In this document: positions 48,791-60,600 of the stretch, piece by piece
Position numbering within the stretch: the first letter of the stretch is position 1
Layout: each line of letters begins with the position of its first letter
NCBI RefSeq assembly: GCF_027744825.2
Contig: NC_071345.1
Span: 15,191,501 to 15,255,500 of the forward strand
DNA from: Synchiropus splendidus
Lineage: Eukaryota > Chordata > Actinopteri > Syngnathiformes > Callionymidae
Reading direction: 5' to 3'
DNA: 64,000 nt
Made by a program: the position numbers and the translations under genes
The notes under the pieces: generated by a model
What the model saw: only the letters and a program-made list of their open reading frames with translations
Database searches by the model: none
What the model was told of the DNA's origin: nothing

Positions 48791-50193
48791 TTTTTCACAT
48801 TGGAATAGACTCAAACGCTGTATTTTAATTGAATTGCAAAGCACAATGAGCCTTGAAGAGACTGAGAACTAAGATATATATGTGTTTGGATACATTTTTA
48901 TGGTACTTTTTTGCCTTTCTTCAACGACAGATTTAAGGATGTACGCTGAGGTTCGGGGGTTTGTCTTGCAAAGCTTCATACAAAACAAGCTCAAGGAGCA
49001 CGCTGGTAAAATGTGCTCTCAGCTTACAGCAACTGAAATGAGCTTTTATTGCTCATGTACGAGGTATGTCCGTGCATGAGCGTCTTGTAAATGGGCGTCA
49101 GACGTTAAAGGCTCAGCCACGTGCCACGATCAAATCAACAAGCCATTGTCTAAGCCAAGTGTGTGAGTGTTGGGGAAAAAACGAAAGTGTATAGCAGTGT
49201 TTGAGAAGAATATCGGCTGTAAATCTGACTCAGCTCATTGGAAATTGTAGCCACAAATTTCAAACTGGCTGGTGGTGGACAAATGAGGCTTGTGCTGTAT
49301 TGTCTTAAATACCGAATCACAGCGCCACCTTCAGTTCTGAAGCTTTCAAAAGTTGATTTGTGTTAAGTGTTGAAGAAACTAAAAGCACCAAAAAAATGAT
49401 TGTGTCCATCCGGATAGGTCCAACACAAGAACCCAGTAACCTCTGTGTCCCCGCTGTATTGACCATAGTCTGATGCGCTGTCCAAAAGTGACAATGCTGA
49501 AAAGAATAATATTTATCACCATAAAAATGAAATGTCATGCTTTTCCAGTGAATATCGATTTCTACATAAATCATTTCCCTGTCATAGTGTCATCTGGAGC
49601 TGGTGAAACCAGAGCAACACGTGAAGCATTCGCGAACTTAGAGTCTCTTGTCTTCTTCTTCCCACGGAGACATAAACAGATGACATCACAGGGTGGTCCA
49701 CTCAGCGCTGAGCCACGCTGAGTGGGTCCCGGCTCGCTCTGCCAAACAGATGGAGGTAGCAGCATAATGACTGCAAGTAACAAACTTTGGAGCAGAATAT
49801 TGCGCTCTGAAATTTGTCCACAAAAAGTATGTCATCCAAGATTGATGGAAAAAAACCCCAAAAGAGCTCACGTTCAAGAACAGCTCCTTAAAAGGGCGGC
49901 TGGCTTTGAGCATTCTTGAATTCCTTTTTTTTTAAGTTTGGATGTTTGGCAGAATGGACAAATACGTCGAGTTATTAGGTCAAGATATGCTTTAATCTGT
50001 GCCTGCCCTTAGTGAGACAGCAAACAACTGGCGGCTCACAACTGTCTGACATTGAGCTGGACTACAGGATGGGAGAGGAAGGAAAATGGAAGGAAAAAGT
50101 TTATTGCATTCTCTCCCCAGGGTTGCTCTTGTAAAACATAAAAGGTTGCATGTGCCAAAAACTTGCACTGTCTAAACAAATAACGGGAAGGAG

Positions 50194-50234
50194 TTTATTA
50201 TTGTTATAATAATAATTATTATTATTACTATTAT
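50194..50234. repeat. ATT/TAA trinucleotide microsatellite in has2 intron 1
   Basis: About 40 bp of imperfect TTA/ATA units. Confidence 0.8.
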
Positions 50235-50946
50235 TCATGTTGCATTGTATTTATGAAACACAAAATACATTTTGAAATGTGCACATGTAACACACATTTA
50301 GATGTTGAACCTTTTTCGGTAAAATATGACTTAGATATGACTAGATACAAGAAGGGTTATCTAAACTTCATGAAAATGTCAATATATCACAGAATCAGAG
50401 TATATCACTTTACTCTGTACTCTGTCCACCGAGGCTTTTCAGTAGTGAATATTGATGGGAGTGGCAGATGTATGAACCTTCATTTAGTTTGATCAAATTA
50501 TGGTTTGATATATTATAAATATTCAATCACAGTTCCCCTTAAAGTATGGATACTCAGCAAGCTTTTGGTTAAATCCAGTATATTTTTCCTTGTTTGAACA
50601 ATTATCTCATCACATCACACCATCATGTGTAGTTATCTTAGCTTACAAGGTACTTGAACTTCCATCTCCAATAGTATGTTATTTACCTTGAAGTTTTTGC
50701 CTTATTGTTGTTCGGCCTATTGTGTTGCTTGGGGACCAAAAAAAAAACTAGGTATTTCCACCCAATATGTGACTATCTTTCTCCCCTGTTATATCATCTC
50801 ATTTGTTGCTTCAGAATATTGTTTTAATATACCCCCCATTTCTAAAAATAACATTTCATATGTATCTTAACCTTTTAATTTCATTTAACCTTTTAATTTC
50901 ATTTCCATTTAATTTCCATTCTAATGATCTTTCCATCATTCCACAG

Positions 50947-51573
50947 ATGGACTGTCAGAAAGTCCTCACCTACCTGCGGATATTTGGGACAGCTATGTTC
51001 GGCGTGTCCCTTCTGGTGGGCATCTCCACAGCCTACATCATGGGCTACCAGTTCTTCACCACAGCTCGCAACCACCTGTCCTTCGGCCTGTACGGCGCCA
51101 TATTGGTCGTCCATCTCATAATCCAAAGCCTCTTTGCACTCTTGGAGCACCGGAACATGCGGCGTTCATTGGAAACGCCCATTAAATTGAACAAATCCTT
51201 GGCGCTTTGTATCGCTGCTTATCAAGAAGACCCAAACTACCTGAGGAAATGCCTGGTGTCTGTGAAGAGACTGACGTATCCGGGGATCAAGGTGATCATG
51301 GTGATCGACGGGAACTCCAGCGATGACCTGTACATGTTGGACATTTTCAAAGAGGTCATGGGATGGGATAAAGCCGCCTCGTACGTGTGGAAGAGTAACT
51401 ATCACAGCAGAGGACCGGACGAGACGGACGAGAGCTACGCTGAGAGCGTCAAGCAAGTGTCCAGGCTGGTGCTCAACAACAAGTGTTTGTGCATCATGCA
51501 GAAGTGGGGAGGGAAAAGAGAAGTCATGTACACAGCTTTTAAGGCGCTGGGGCGAACAGTAGACTATGTGCAG
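50947..51573 (+). CDS. has2: has2 exon 2, first coding exon (residues 1-209)
   Basis: A CCACAG acceptor ends at 50946 and is followed directly by ATG-GAC-TGT. The exon runs 627 bases and ends ...TAT-GTG-CAG before the donor GTAAGA at 51574, so the junction lies between codons. It encodes both N-terminal membrane segments, the linker [10 protein letters not shown], the start of the catalytic fold (CIAAYQEDP, about 88-96; VMVIDGNS, about 117-124) and the block [16 protein letters not shown] (183-198). Reading open for 144 bases upstream of the ATG is intronic: it lies before the acceptor and is AT-rich with no similarity to has2. Confidence 0.97.
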
Positions 51574-54500
51574 GTAAGAGAGAGAGATGCCTCTATTCTA
51601 TTTTCTTCTGTCTGTTTAGTACTGTGTACACATACACATATTTCATTGCATACTCAAGTGCTGGTGTTCTAGCTGAGACCACTTAAACTAGGACGGGTGG
51701 TGCCGAGACCAGTGAGTGGTGAGACCAAGAGTACAGAACAGAACAACTGTGAGTTTGTTCCAGAGTGATAGCTTTTTAAACGTTTTTTGGTAAAAGACGA
51801 CAAATTCTTCGGTGGCTACAAATGAATGTGTGGGTGACAAACAGACTTCAAGCCCATTTATGCTCCCTTTACGTACAAAATTGTACCCGTCCTTTTTAAA
51901 AGATGTTACCGTCATCATCACATGCTTCCGTGCGTCCTTTGTGTTGGTACTGCTGTTCACCAATATATCCACCAGGGGGAGCAGCACAGAGTCAAAAGTT
52001 TATGACAAAAACAAACTCCAAAACTAACATGGCGACTGTGGAAAAGGTTGACAATGTATCTCTTGCACAGAAGAGGGAAATGGAGGCAGCGTTGTAGGAG
52101 GCGGAGGCCGTTGAATACATCACCACTGGAGAATGGAGAATTTCCACCATTGTTATTTCTTCTTTGTGTCTCATTAGAGCTACGTATCGGGTAGTAACAG
52201 CGTTTGGTCCTTTTCCCTAAGCTTTGTGGAAACATGCAGAAATACAGAGGAAATGAACGCAAAGCACAGACAGAAGGCTCCGTCCAAAACATTGAGCATA
52301 AATGGAGCTTTACGCTCCTGTATTCAGTTTAATCCTGGTCTCGCCTTCACTGTATAAATACAGTACATCAATGTCAAACGCCTGTCAATCTTGGCGGAGC
52401 ATTTTCCTCACAACATTCTTTGAACAAATTTGTCCTCTTCCCTGGTTTACTTTTATTTTCGCCGTGTGAAAATCCCTTCAAGATGTGACATCACTGTTCC
52501 TCAGATGACCTGATTTTTTTGTACTACTATGTAATTTTCCACCCTTAAAATCATAATAAAATTATATGTTTTCATTTTCAATCAAATATGAATAGAAGGA
52601 TAAGAAGGAGGAAACATGGGAAATCCAGACTGATGAAAAAGAATTGAGCGTAATGGCAGTCGAAGGGTGGGGGGTTGCCAAATATTGTCTCCACAAAGAC
52701 TTCTTTGTGTTGCCTGAGGACTAATGGTGTGTGAATCGTGCTGTGAAGTGCAGTGTGAAGACGGGAAGCAGTAGCTGATGTCTGAGTACATTAACAGAAC
52801 AGCTTTCTTCTGCTCTGAGCAACACCATTGACATGTGGAGGTGACAAAGGTCTAAGGTTGCATATCAGTTTGCTATGTAAATTTGTGTAGAACAAAAGTC
52901 ACCATCCACAGTGGAGAAACTAGCAGGGCTAGCATGGGACATTAACATCTGGCAAACACACAGCTTTTGTGATGAGCTTGAGCACACTTTACACATGTAA
53001 AGGACACTGTTTAGTTTGGAGTCAGCATGCGTTTTTCATAGAATGTGTGATTAGCTTGTGATTGTGTTGGTACTGGCTCACAAAGAATAGAAAGTTTTGT
53101 TTGTCAGTGATGTTTGAAAGACTGAAAGCTGTTAAAAGGGTGGAGCCGTCTCATGGTATTGTCTGTGAACTACTTTCTGTCTTTACGGCCTCAAATTATT
53201 CGTGATATATGGCAACATCTGGTGGACTTTCCGATCACAGTTTCCCCCCTCCTTTCCTTTAGATACATCTGCTCCAGAAAGGCAGACAGAGCAATAAAAA
53301 AAAGACAAAATAATGTGTGTTTGAAATGTATGCAGCAGTATTTTTTTAAAGTGAAATACATTTCAACATTTTGAATAACTTTGAGGCAAAGCAACGACCC
53401 CAAACTGATACAAGTGCAACTATATGAGACCAGCATTGAATCATCAGCTGCCAGACTAAATTCCCAAACCATCCACATGTCAGTCCCTTTAAAGGACAAG
53501 CATTTTTACTGTTTTCAGACTGCTTTTAACAGATGTGTTTAGTTAACAGTGATTGAGTCTATGGTGGCTTTTATCACCTGATTTTGCGAGGAAGGAAAAT
53601 TGCCATTTATAGAAGAGAATGCAGCCGTCTAATCTACCGCAAAGATGGAGGGTGGAGATTAAAGCTTGGAGTGCTTTTCCCCATGGTGTTGCAGGAGGTT
53701 ACGACTCGCCCTGTGCATTTATATCTGTTTATCTTCCATCGCCCTGTATTTTAAGAAAATGGTGTGAAGCCAAGTAACACTCTGGAGGCATGGTCCACTT
53801 TAAATGATAAATTTAAAAAAAAGTCCAGGGACAAGCTCAGTTTAAAGAATCTGTTCTTTTATTTCAAGGTCATATGAGAAGTCACAATCATGGATGGTGC
53901 CATATCACTCATCACATTCTATTTTGATCTAAACTTTTCTTTCATTCCTCCATCAAGGTATGTGATTCTGACACCATGCTGGACCCAGCATCATCAGTGG
54001 AGATGGTCAAAGTGTTAGAAGAAGACCCCATGGTTGGGGGTGTTGGAGGAGACGTTCAGGTAATGCCCTCCTGGAAACACATTTTCACTCCAAAGGCGTT
54101 GCATGTTGTCTACGGTGCCATTTTGCATGAAGCATTGGTGTTTCAACTGTCTGCTACCGTGTGACGTTCAAAGAGAAGGGTTGGCTCTGGTGGGTCCTGT
54201 CTGAGGTGCTGTATATACCAAGTGACATTTTCAGAGCTCAGTAAATGGAGCTGTCAGTTAATACTGTGAAATTACACTGAAACCGTTTTGTTCAAATCCA
54301 ATGATGTATCTGCAGACAGTGCCATCTAGTGGACAATTTTACATGAAGCTTCATCATCACTACCAAATGACATGAAATTGAATTTGAAGAGCGAAGCCTT
54401 AAGGAGTGTCGTCCATTTTCCTTACCGTATCCCCAAACATTGTCTCTTTTTTATTACGTGATTCGCTGCATTTGGCGTCAACAAATGCTGCAGAAGGCAA

Positions 54501-55741
54501 AATAGGATTCAACCTAAAAACATTCACTTGACAATAGTTGATATTTGACACCTTTGGGGCGAGAATGTGTTGCAGTTGTCGACTGGAAGTTCCGGTGATG
54601 CGGAATCTATGGACAATGTCCAAGTGTGGACCCCTTAATATAGTTGAAAGCTAATGCTAACTCTCAGCAAACTGTTTTCTGCGAAATGATTACTGTTTAA
54701 CCTGTGCAACCATGGTTTTGGGCCCAAAAAGTCCAATAATAAAAAATTGCTATATTGTTTTGTTTTGTTTTTTTGTGCCTCAAAAGTATTTCCCCTCTGT
54801 CTTTTTCATAGATCCTCAACAAATACGAGTCCTGGATCTCCTTCCTGAGCAGCGTCCGGTACTGGATGGCCTTTAACATCGAGAGGGCGTGCCAGTCCTA
54901 CTTTGGCTGCGTCCAGTGCATCAGTGGGCCCTTAGGAATGTACCGAAACTCTCTCCTCCACGAGTTCCTGGAGGACTGGTACAATCAAACCTTCATGGGA
55001 TCCCACTGCAGTTTCGGCGATGACCGCCACTTGACGAACAGAGTTCTTAGCCTTGGCTATGCGACTAAATACACTGCACGGTCAAAGTGCCTTACAGAGA
55101 CGCCGATCACCTACTTGAGGTGGTTGAACCAGCAGACTAGATGGAGTAAGTCCTATTTCAGAGAGTGGCTCTACAACTCCATGTGGTTCCATAAACACCA
55201 TCTATGGATGACCTACGAGGCTGTGATCACAGGCTTTTTCCCTTTTTTTCTCATTGCCACTGCCATCCAACTCTTCTACCAAGGACGACTGTGGAATATT
55301 CTCCTGTTTCTGCTGATAGTTCAGGCAGTGGCACTGATCAAGTCTTCCTTTGCCAGCTGCCTCAGAGGAAACATTGTCATGGTCTTCATGTCTTTCTATT
55401 CCGTACTCTACATGTCCAGTCTGTTGCCGGCCAAAATGTTTGCTATCGCAACAATCAACAAATCTGGATGGGGAACTTCTGGGAGGAAAACTATCGTGGT
55501 GAACTTTATCGGTTTGATTCCGATATCAGTTTGGTTCACCATCCTCTTCATCGGGATCATCTACACGGTCATTCTCCAGACTAAAAAGCCCTTTCCAGAC
55601 TCAGAAAAGATCGTTCTGGTTATCGGGGCCGTCGTCTATGCAAGTTACTGGGTGATCCTCTTGACTCTGTACGCAGTACTCATAAATAAATGCGGCAAGA
55701 GAAAAAAGGAAACACACTACGACATGGTGCTGGATGTATGA
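50947..55741 (+). CDS. has2: Hyaluronan synthase 2, complete coding sequence in three coding exons
   Basis: The joined coding sequence is 50947-51573, 53958-54059 and 54812-55741, giving 552 residues plus TGA. HAS2 is a plasma-membrane family 2 glycosyltransferase that polymerises UDP-GlcNAc and UDP-GlcA into hyaluronan and extrudes the chain. Visible landmarks are two N-terminal membrane segments (about residues 11-33 and 45-67), a cytosolic catalytic domain with DGN (121-123), DSD (212-214), GDDR (312-315) and QQTRW (350-354), then C-terminal hydrophobic segments from about residue 375 to 535 and the tail DMVLDV. Residues known to regulate human HAS2 sit at the same numbers: T110 (AMPK), K190 (ubiquitin), S221 (O-GlcNAc). 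Length equals mammalian HAS2. There are no internal stops or frameshifts, so the gene appears functional. The ATG is the first codon after the exon 2 acceptor, as in other vertebrate has2 genes. HAS1 or HAS3 are less likely given the tail and exon structure. Confidence 0.97.
51574..53957 (+). other. has2: has2 intron 2 (2,384 bp)
   Basis: It runs from donor GTAAGA to acceptor ATCAAG. It contains a PIF/Harbinger remnant (51851-52309) in the same orientation as the gene. Around that element is text with repeated 'gagacca' words that resembles the flanks of the other PIF/Harbinger copy. The remainder is unremarkable. Confidence 0.9.
51851..52309 (+). mobile_element. PIF/Harbinger transposon remnant, copy 2 (459 bp), in has2 intron 2
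   Basis: The left end AGCCCATTTATGCTC and the right end (reverse-complemented, AGCTCCATTTATGCTC) are inverted repeats. TTA follows the right end, with TCA at the left as a decayed TTA. The interior is colinear with 21345-21786, including the frame starting [10 protein letters not shown], here frameshifted and stopped after 22 codons. Same orientation as has2. Confidence 0.7.
53958..54059 (+). CDS. has2: has2 exon 3 (residues 210-243)
   Basis: This 102-base exon starts after CATCAAG at 53957 and ends before the donor GTAATG at 54060. It encodes 34 residues starting [10 protein letters not shown], which contains the DSD nucleotide-sugar/metal-binding motif at 212-214, and ending GGVGGDVQ. S221, the O-GlcNAc site of human HAS2, is retained. 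Both flanking introns interrupt between codons, so skipping this exon would keep frame but remove the DXD motif and kill catalysis. Confidence 0.96.
54060..54811 (+). other. has2: has2 intron 3 (752 bp)
   Basis: It runs from donor GTAATG to acceptor TCATAG. A short stretch at 54316-54361 resembles the right end of the hAT MITE family found elsewhere in the window. Nothing else was recognised. Confidence 0.9.
54316..54361 (+). repeat. Possible right-end fragment of the hAT MITE family
   Basis: 'GCCATCTAGTGGACAATTTT' and 'TGAAGCTTCATCATCACTA' parallel the final third of copies A to C with a gap. Confidence 0.35.
54812..55741 (+). CDS. has2: has2 exon 4, last coding exon (residues 244-552)
   Basis: The acceptor TTTTTCATAG ends at 54811, and the open frame runs to TGA at 55739-55741. 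It begins ILNKYESW and holds the acceptor-binding and catalytic core ([14 protein letters not shown], about 259-272; GDDRHLT, 312-318; [13 protein letters not shown], 350-362). After that come the membrane-spanning C-terminal half and the terminal DMVLDV. A long pyrimidine tract precedes the acceptor, as expected for a strong 3' splice site. Confidence 0.97.
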   Translation: MLNKYESWISFLSSVRYWMAFNIERACQSYFGCVQCISGPLGMYRNSLLHEFLEDWYNQTFMGSHCSFGDDRHLTNRVLSLGYATKYTARSKCLTETPITYLRWLNQQTRWSKSYFREWLYNSMWFHKHHLWMTYEAVITGFFPFFLIATAIQLFYQGRLWNILLFLLIVQAVALIKSSFASCLRGNIVMVFMSFYSVLYMSSLLPAKMFAIATINKSGWGTSGRKTIVVNFIGLIPISVWFTILFIGIIYTVILQTKKPFPDSEKIVLVIGAVVYASYWVILLTLYAVLINKCGKRKKETHYDMVLDV

Positions 55742-57381
55742 CCTCAGCAGTCATCACTTTTTTTTTTGTTGTTTACACTCACAACGTTTTGGAGCATCTG
55801 TGGAGCGGGATCTGGTTGAGTTTTGCCAAAATGAGCAAAATAATTCCGTTTAGTTTGATGACGTATGTCGGAAGGATGGACAGTTGGAACATGCTAGCGA
55901 ACCATTAGATGTACTAAACCGACCATGAGCTTGAATATTAGCTAATCAAGGCGAAACTTTGACCACTTGTTGCGGTTAGCAACGAGCGTGCTAGTCTTGT
56001 AATATTAGCTACCTCTTACATGGGTCATGTTCACTGGCTTCACTGATGATTACAGCAAACTGTAGAGCGTTGTTTATGAGGTTTGACTCAACCAGTCTGA
56101 ACTATTCAACTCCAGATTATAGACTGGAGGCAGGTCGCTTCACATTGGAGGAAAGGAACCGCGACAAAGAATGGAGCTAAGACAGCCATCAGCACATACA
56201 CATTTCAGAGTACAGTCTGACTTTCAACCTAAAGTTTTTGGAATATTTTGGTTTCAAGCGACACAACGGAACGACCTATGAAATGGACAGCTGCTCTTTT
56301 GTTGCGTTCAAGTCATATGGGAAAATACAGCACAAACCTTTCCCTATCAACCATGTGTTTTGAAACATATCAGCTTAAAATGTATGACATAAAAAGCCAC
56401 TTCCGTGTCTAGATGTACGGCTTGAGTTAAAAAAGAAGAAGTTGATTTGCTCGTAAAAACAAATCCAAATGCACATTATTGAATGTGAAAACAGAGAGCT
56501 TGAATGTCTTACTAGGATGTCCTTCATTACCCATATGCCTTGAATGCAGTATTTTTTTCTTAACGTTTACAGAGTGTAGAATCTCAAACTGATAGGTAGA
56601 TTTAATCTCCGCCGGATCAGGTGTGATGTGACCAGAGCAGAGACTGTGTACCATTGCTGCTGTTTTTAAAATGTCAACAGAGTTAAAGACTTGTATTTTT
56701 TATAAGTATCGAATGGATGTATTTTGCAGAGTGGGTAGAACACTATTCTCGCTAATGTATTTCTTTGACAAGAAGACATGGTGAACTTCTCAAATCTACA
56801 AATGAGAGTATTTGTTTCCTTGCTGTTTTACATTTCAGCTTGTGAACAAAAGTGAGAGTTAGACATACAAATATCTAGTTTGAGAATTACTACCTGATAA
56901 TAAGATTGTGAAATGGGCCCTTGGTGGAAGGGAGCCGATGTTTAGAAGTCCAGTATTTGATTTAGAGGTGCAGGAGACATGAGTTATATTTGGATGCACT
57001 TTTGTTTCTCAGTGTTTGTTGACATGATCAAGATGAAATACCTCATTGGTTCTCCATGCCTTACTAAGTGTCACATTGCTTGTCAAAGCCTAAAGCAAAC
57101 TGATGGTCTCAAGTAATTTATGATGTTCTATACTAAGGTGTCCTTTTGTATGCAGCTCTTTATCGAGTCAAAGCTGGAGTTCTCTGCCTTTTGCTGTAGC
57201 CCGTTGTCACTTGTATTGCATTTTATATAGACATTTTTACTCTCATTTTTGCTCATGTACTAAAGATTCTTTATGTTTTTATACAGAACAATTGGAAAAG
57301 TGTTTTGTGCTTTCAACTGTTGTTACTTTTATACCCGACCAAATAATGTGAAATTCCGAGTACTATGTCTGCAATAACAAC

Positions 57382-57387
57382 AATAAA
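57382..57387 (+). terminator. Alternative polyadenylation signal AATAAA for has2
   Basis: AATAAA in an A-rich context, 1.64 kb after the stop. It is followed by moderately T/G-containing sequence. Use is unproven. Confidence 0.35.
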
Positions 57388-57591
57388 AATGCAATTTTAG
57401 GAGTAAGTTATTGATTTCAAGGAGGGGGGGATGATATTGTGATTTTTTTTAGAAAGCAGTTTATTTATGAGCAGAGTTGTGTTGTCAGACTGGGGCATTT
57501 TATATGATTTTTTTTCCTCTTTTGTGCTGAGAACAATCATTTTTCTATGATCGCTATTTATTTAGTGAATGTGAGGCACATTTTGATCAAA

Positions 57592-57597
57592 AATAAA
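57592..57597 (+). terminator. Preferred polyadenylation signal AATAAA for has2
   Basis: AATAAA followed within 10-30 bases by a T-run and TTGACTGATGT, a reasonable downstream element. The resulting 3' UTR length matches that of mammalian HAS2. Another AATAAA at 58122-58127, with T/G-rich sequence after it, is a distal alternative. Confidence 0.5.
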
Positions 57598-57614
57598 ACC
57601 TTTTTTTGCATTGA

Positions 57615-60600
57615 CTGATGTAAAGGCAGACTTTTTATAAGCCTCCTGCAACTCTTCTGCAGAAATACTTCCTTGCCAGCACTCACTTCATAAATGCATT
57701 TGTAAATCTGTTTTAGTGAATTATACCCGCATTTCCAGGCTATTGATCACTTTTTATGCCCCCTCCCATTTCTCCTTCTTGCTCTGTCTCAATACAAAAG
57801 TGCTACGCCAAACAACAAAACCCAGGAATATTTCTGTGCTCTGCCATCACACCAAATAAGTCAATCTGACTGGCTCTTGGTTACAACTGAAATGACAGCC
57901 CACTGTGTTTAATAACCTCAGACCAAAACCAAACAAATGAGACGGTTAGTACGAGGTCATCATGAATTCTAATGTGGACTGAAATACAACTTGATTTTTT
58001 TCTTTTGAAGCTTTAGGAAATGTTATTGCAATCCAAATACTGGCTTTACCGTGGGTTTGTTCTTTATTTGTTGAACAGTTCAAACATAGTGTTAGAAAAA
58101 GCACTTTTTGTTGTTGTGCCAAATAAACATTTTATTGTTCTTACATCTGAGTATTTTGTCTTTCTTTGTTTTAAAATAGTGGCGTTGACCTTCTTCTTCA
58201 AGCCTTAGACAAGGCCTCAAACACAATAGCCTCCTCAGAGACAAATGATATAATAAGGAAGTCACTCAGTTTACCCACAAGGAACCAATGAGCACTCAAA
58301 ACTGAATGGAGGCCATGTTTTGTGGAATGTATGTAGCTTGGTGCTGAAATTTACCATGATTCCCAGACAGTTCTCTTTTCTCATGCTCTGAAACTCAAAC
58401 AATGCGGCTAGTATTTGGAGTTTTACGGGGCGAACAAGCTCCATGTCACCAAGATATTGAGACTTGTCACATCATACCAATAAAATCACAAGTGTTTCAT
58501 TTACATTAAGTACTCAATGTGCCACTCCGCGGTCTCAACTGCAGCATGGAGCTCCAGAAACACCGTAGAAATGGAGTAAATACCATCACCAGGACAAACA
58601 AGAAATATAATCTCTGGGTCTGCTCCTGGTTACCTCAGCAAGCTGGTGTCAAGGAGGTGCAGGTGGTGACATATTGCTGCAAGGTATCAGTCTTCATCCT
58701 CCCCATCACACCAGCAATGACAGTGCAAATGCAGGTATTTTGTTTGATAGTCCCTTCTGTTTCTCTGTGAAAGACTCAGAGGCAGAGGAGAGCAGCACAT
58801 GTGTAGAATAGCAGCTCAGTGGGAGAAGCCAGAAGTTCCTCTCTGGGCGTCAGCATCAACGCAATCACTGCTCAGCCCTTGCCAAATATATTACAGCAGT
58901 GCTTAGTGCCGTTTCTTGCTAACTAATGGCTCCCTACTGTCAAACTGTCTCCAGCAGCTGAGCGAGTCTTTCCCCGCTCCTCTCTTACTGGGTCTTTTTC
59001 TCCCCAATTCTCTCTCAGGGTGCTGCAACATCATCGCAAACCATTAGGATTTTAACTACAATGTAAAACATAATGCAGCTAAACATATCAGGCGGCTGCA
59101 CCACAGAGTCTCTAACTTAGCTCAACTTGGCTGACACTTCTGTCAGCTTCACTGCTCCCCTACAGCGGCACTCATGTCTAATGCGTTTCGTATGCGTCGC
59201 ACCTTGAGCTATGGAAGGCATTCGTTTTCCACCACAGAGTTTCTCACTGGAGTTTGTTTTTACTGGATTCACGTTGCTTAGTAGTGAGGAATTCATTTTC
59301 CAGTAAATTTTGTGATTATCTTCACTTTGGTTATGAAGACCAAGAATTTTTCCCACACTATGATGGCGACAAGACGCATCCATTTCCTGCTTCCCCAGTT
59401 GGGAAACCGAGCTGAAGCATGTTTCCTGCTCAACAGAGCAGCCGATCAAGCACACAAGTGTTATACACGTGTTATAAGCGTTTATTTTCAAACACCAACT
59501 CCCGTCAACTGTAGACCTAAAACTCATGGCGGGATCCACGTAGCTGATGCTAGCATCGGGCAGCCAACTGTCACACCACGGTGCCATTTCATAATATATA
59601 TATCCATGTTAAGTCACTTGGCTAGAAGTGTGGCCCGACAAAAGTCTTTTTAGTGAGAGTTTTAAGCCGGTTATGAGAGAATTGACAACCCTGTGCTAAA
59701 ATGTTAGCGCTCTCTGCTAACCTCTGCTCAGTTGAGCTCTGGAGGATTGTGGATACTGGAATAACACCATCTATGCGATGGATGGTCGTCCAGAGCTGTA
59801 AATCTGCGGGGGAAGGTAGTTGGATATTGGTTATTTCATCCAGCCCACATGGCGTCTCTCTCCCACGGCATCTGTGCTTTGCTCTGTGATAACGCAATCC
59901 CTCAATCTAGTCAAATCTAGTCCCCAAAATATTACTGTCAGAACCTGTTCTGGCACCTTGTTATTGCACATTAACTGCATTGTATATTAATAGAGAGTGA
60001 ATAATACACTTTGTAAATACACAAATACAACCACAGTCACCACTTTGACCAAATGTCTGTGGGAAACCGTGATGTGTATTCTTTCTATTATTTATTTTTA
60101 AATTAATTAATCAGAACCATCATATAACTCACAAAAAATCACATTATAAACCAAAGTCGCGTTATAAATCGAATCAGTAGCCAAGTATCAGGAAAATATC
60201 TAACTGAGCCGAATGCGTATCATCCCGGCCCTAACTATGAATTGCGATTATTTCTTTCTTTTTTTTTTTTTTTTTTCTTTTGGTCTTTTGCAGCTGAAAA
60301 TGAAGAAGATGGAGACATATGCATCACACAAAATAATATAGTATTAGTACCGTTGATATAATGTAATTACAGACACAGCACTGTCCATTTTCCACAGTTT
60401 AGTGTCCAAATATACAGTAATGTATATATAATTATTTGGACATTATACATCCAAAATATGAGGTGATTCTTGCCTATAAAGTGTCTCAAGCAATCGGCCA
60501 TTCAATGCACATTATCATCATCAACCACTGACAGAACATATGCTTGTTTGTATGGGAAATGGAGGTTTCCTTCAAAAAGATGTATTTGATTCAATTGCAG

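Larger units (their letters stand above)
43197..50946 (+). other. has2: has2 intron 1 (7,750 bp)
   Basis: It runs from donor GTAGGC to acceptor CCACAG. Its first 500 bp are CpG-rich and hold two CRE-like octamers. Further in are an AP-1/ETS composite (44658), a hAT MITE (46574-46766) joined to a (TA)n tract, a decayed dispersed repeat (about 46,980-47,150), a high-complexity block (48,590-48,790) and an ATT/TAA-type microsatellite (50194-50234). No coding exon was recognised within it. Confidence 0.85.
55742..57610 (+). other. has2: has2 3' UTR (end approximate)
   Basis: It follows the TGA directly. With the polyadenylation signal at 57592 it is about 1.87 kb, close to the mammalian HAS2 3' UTR. 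AU-rich pieces occur near the end (TTATTTAT at 57471-57478; ATTTATTTA at 57556-57564). These are typical of short-lived mRNAs, which would fit the known rapid turnover of HAS2 message. Alternative signals at 57382 and 58122 would give shorter or longer forms. Confidence 0.65.

Noticed and set aside
50803..50946. N-terminal extension of has2 exon 2 by 48 codons
   Set aside because: Lies upstream of a good acceptor, is AT-rich and not like HAS proteins. The frame is open by chance.
51574..51672. Read-through extension of exon 2 past residue 209
   Set aside because: The strong donor GTAAGA at 51574 and exact continuation of HAS2 in exon 3 show this is intron.
59117..59587. 156-codon minus-strand frame with an ATG
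   Set aside because: Cys/Ser-rich with no known motif and no promoter or exon context. It may be inside an old repeat. Kept only as a note.
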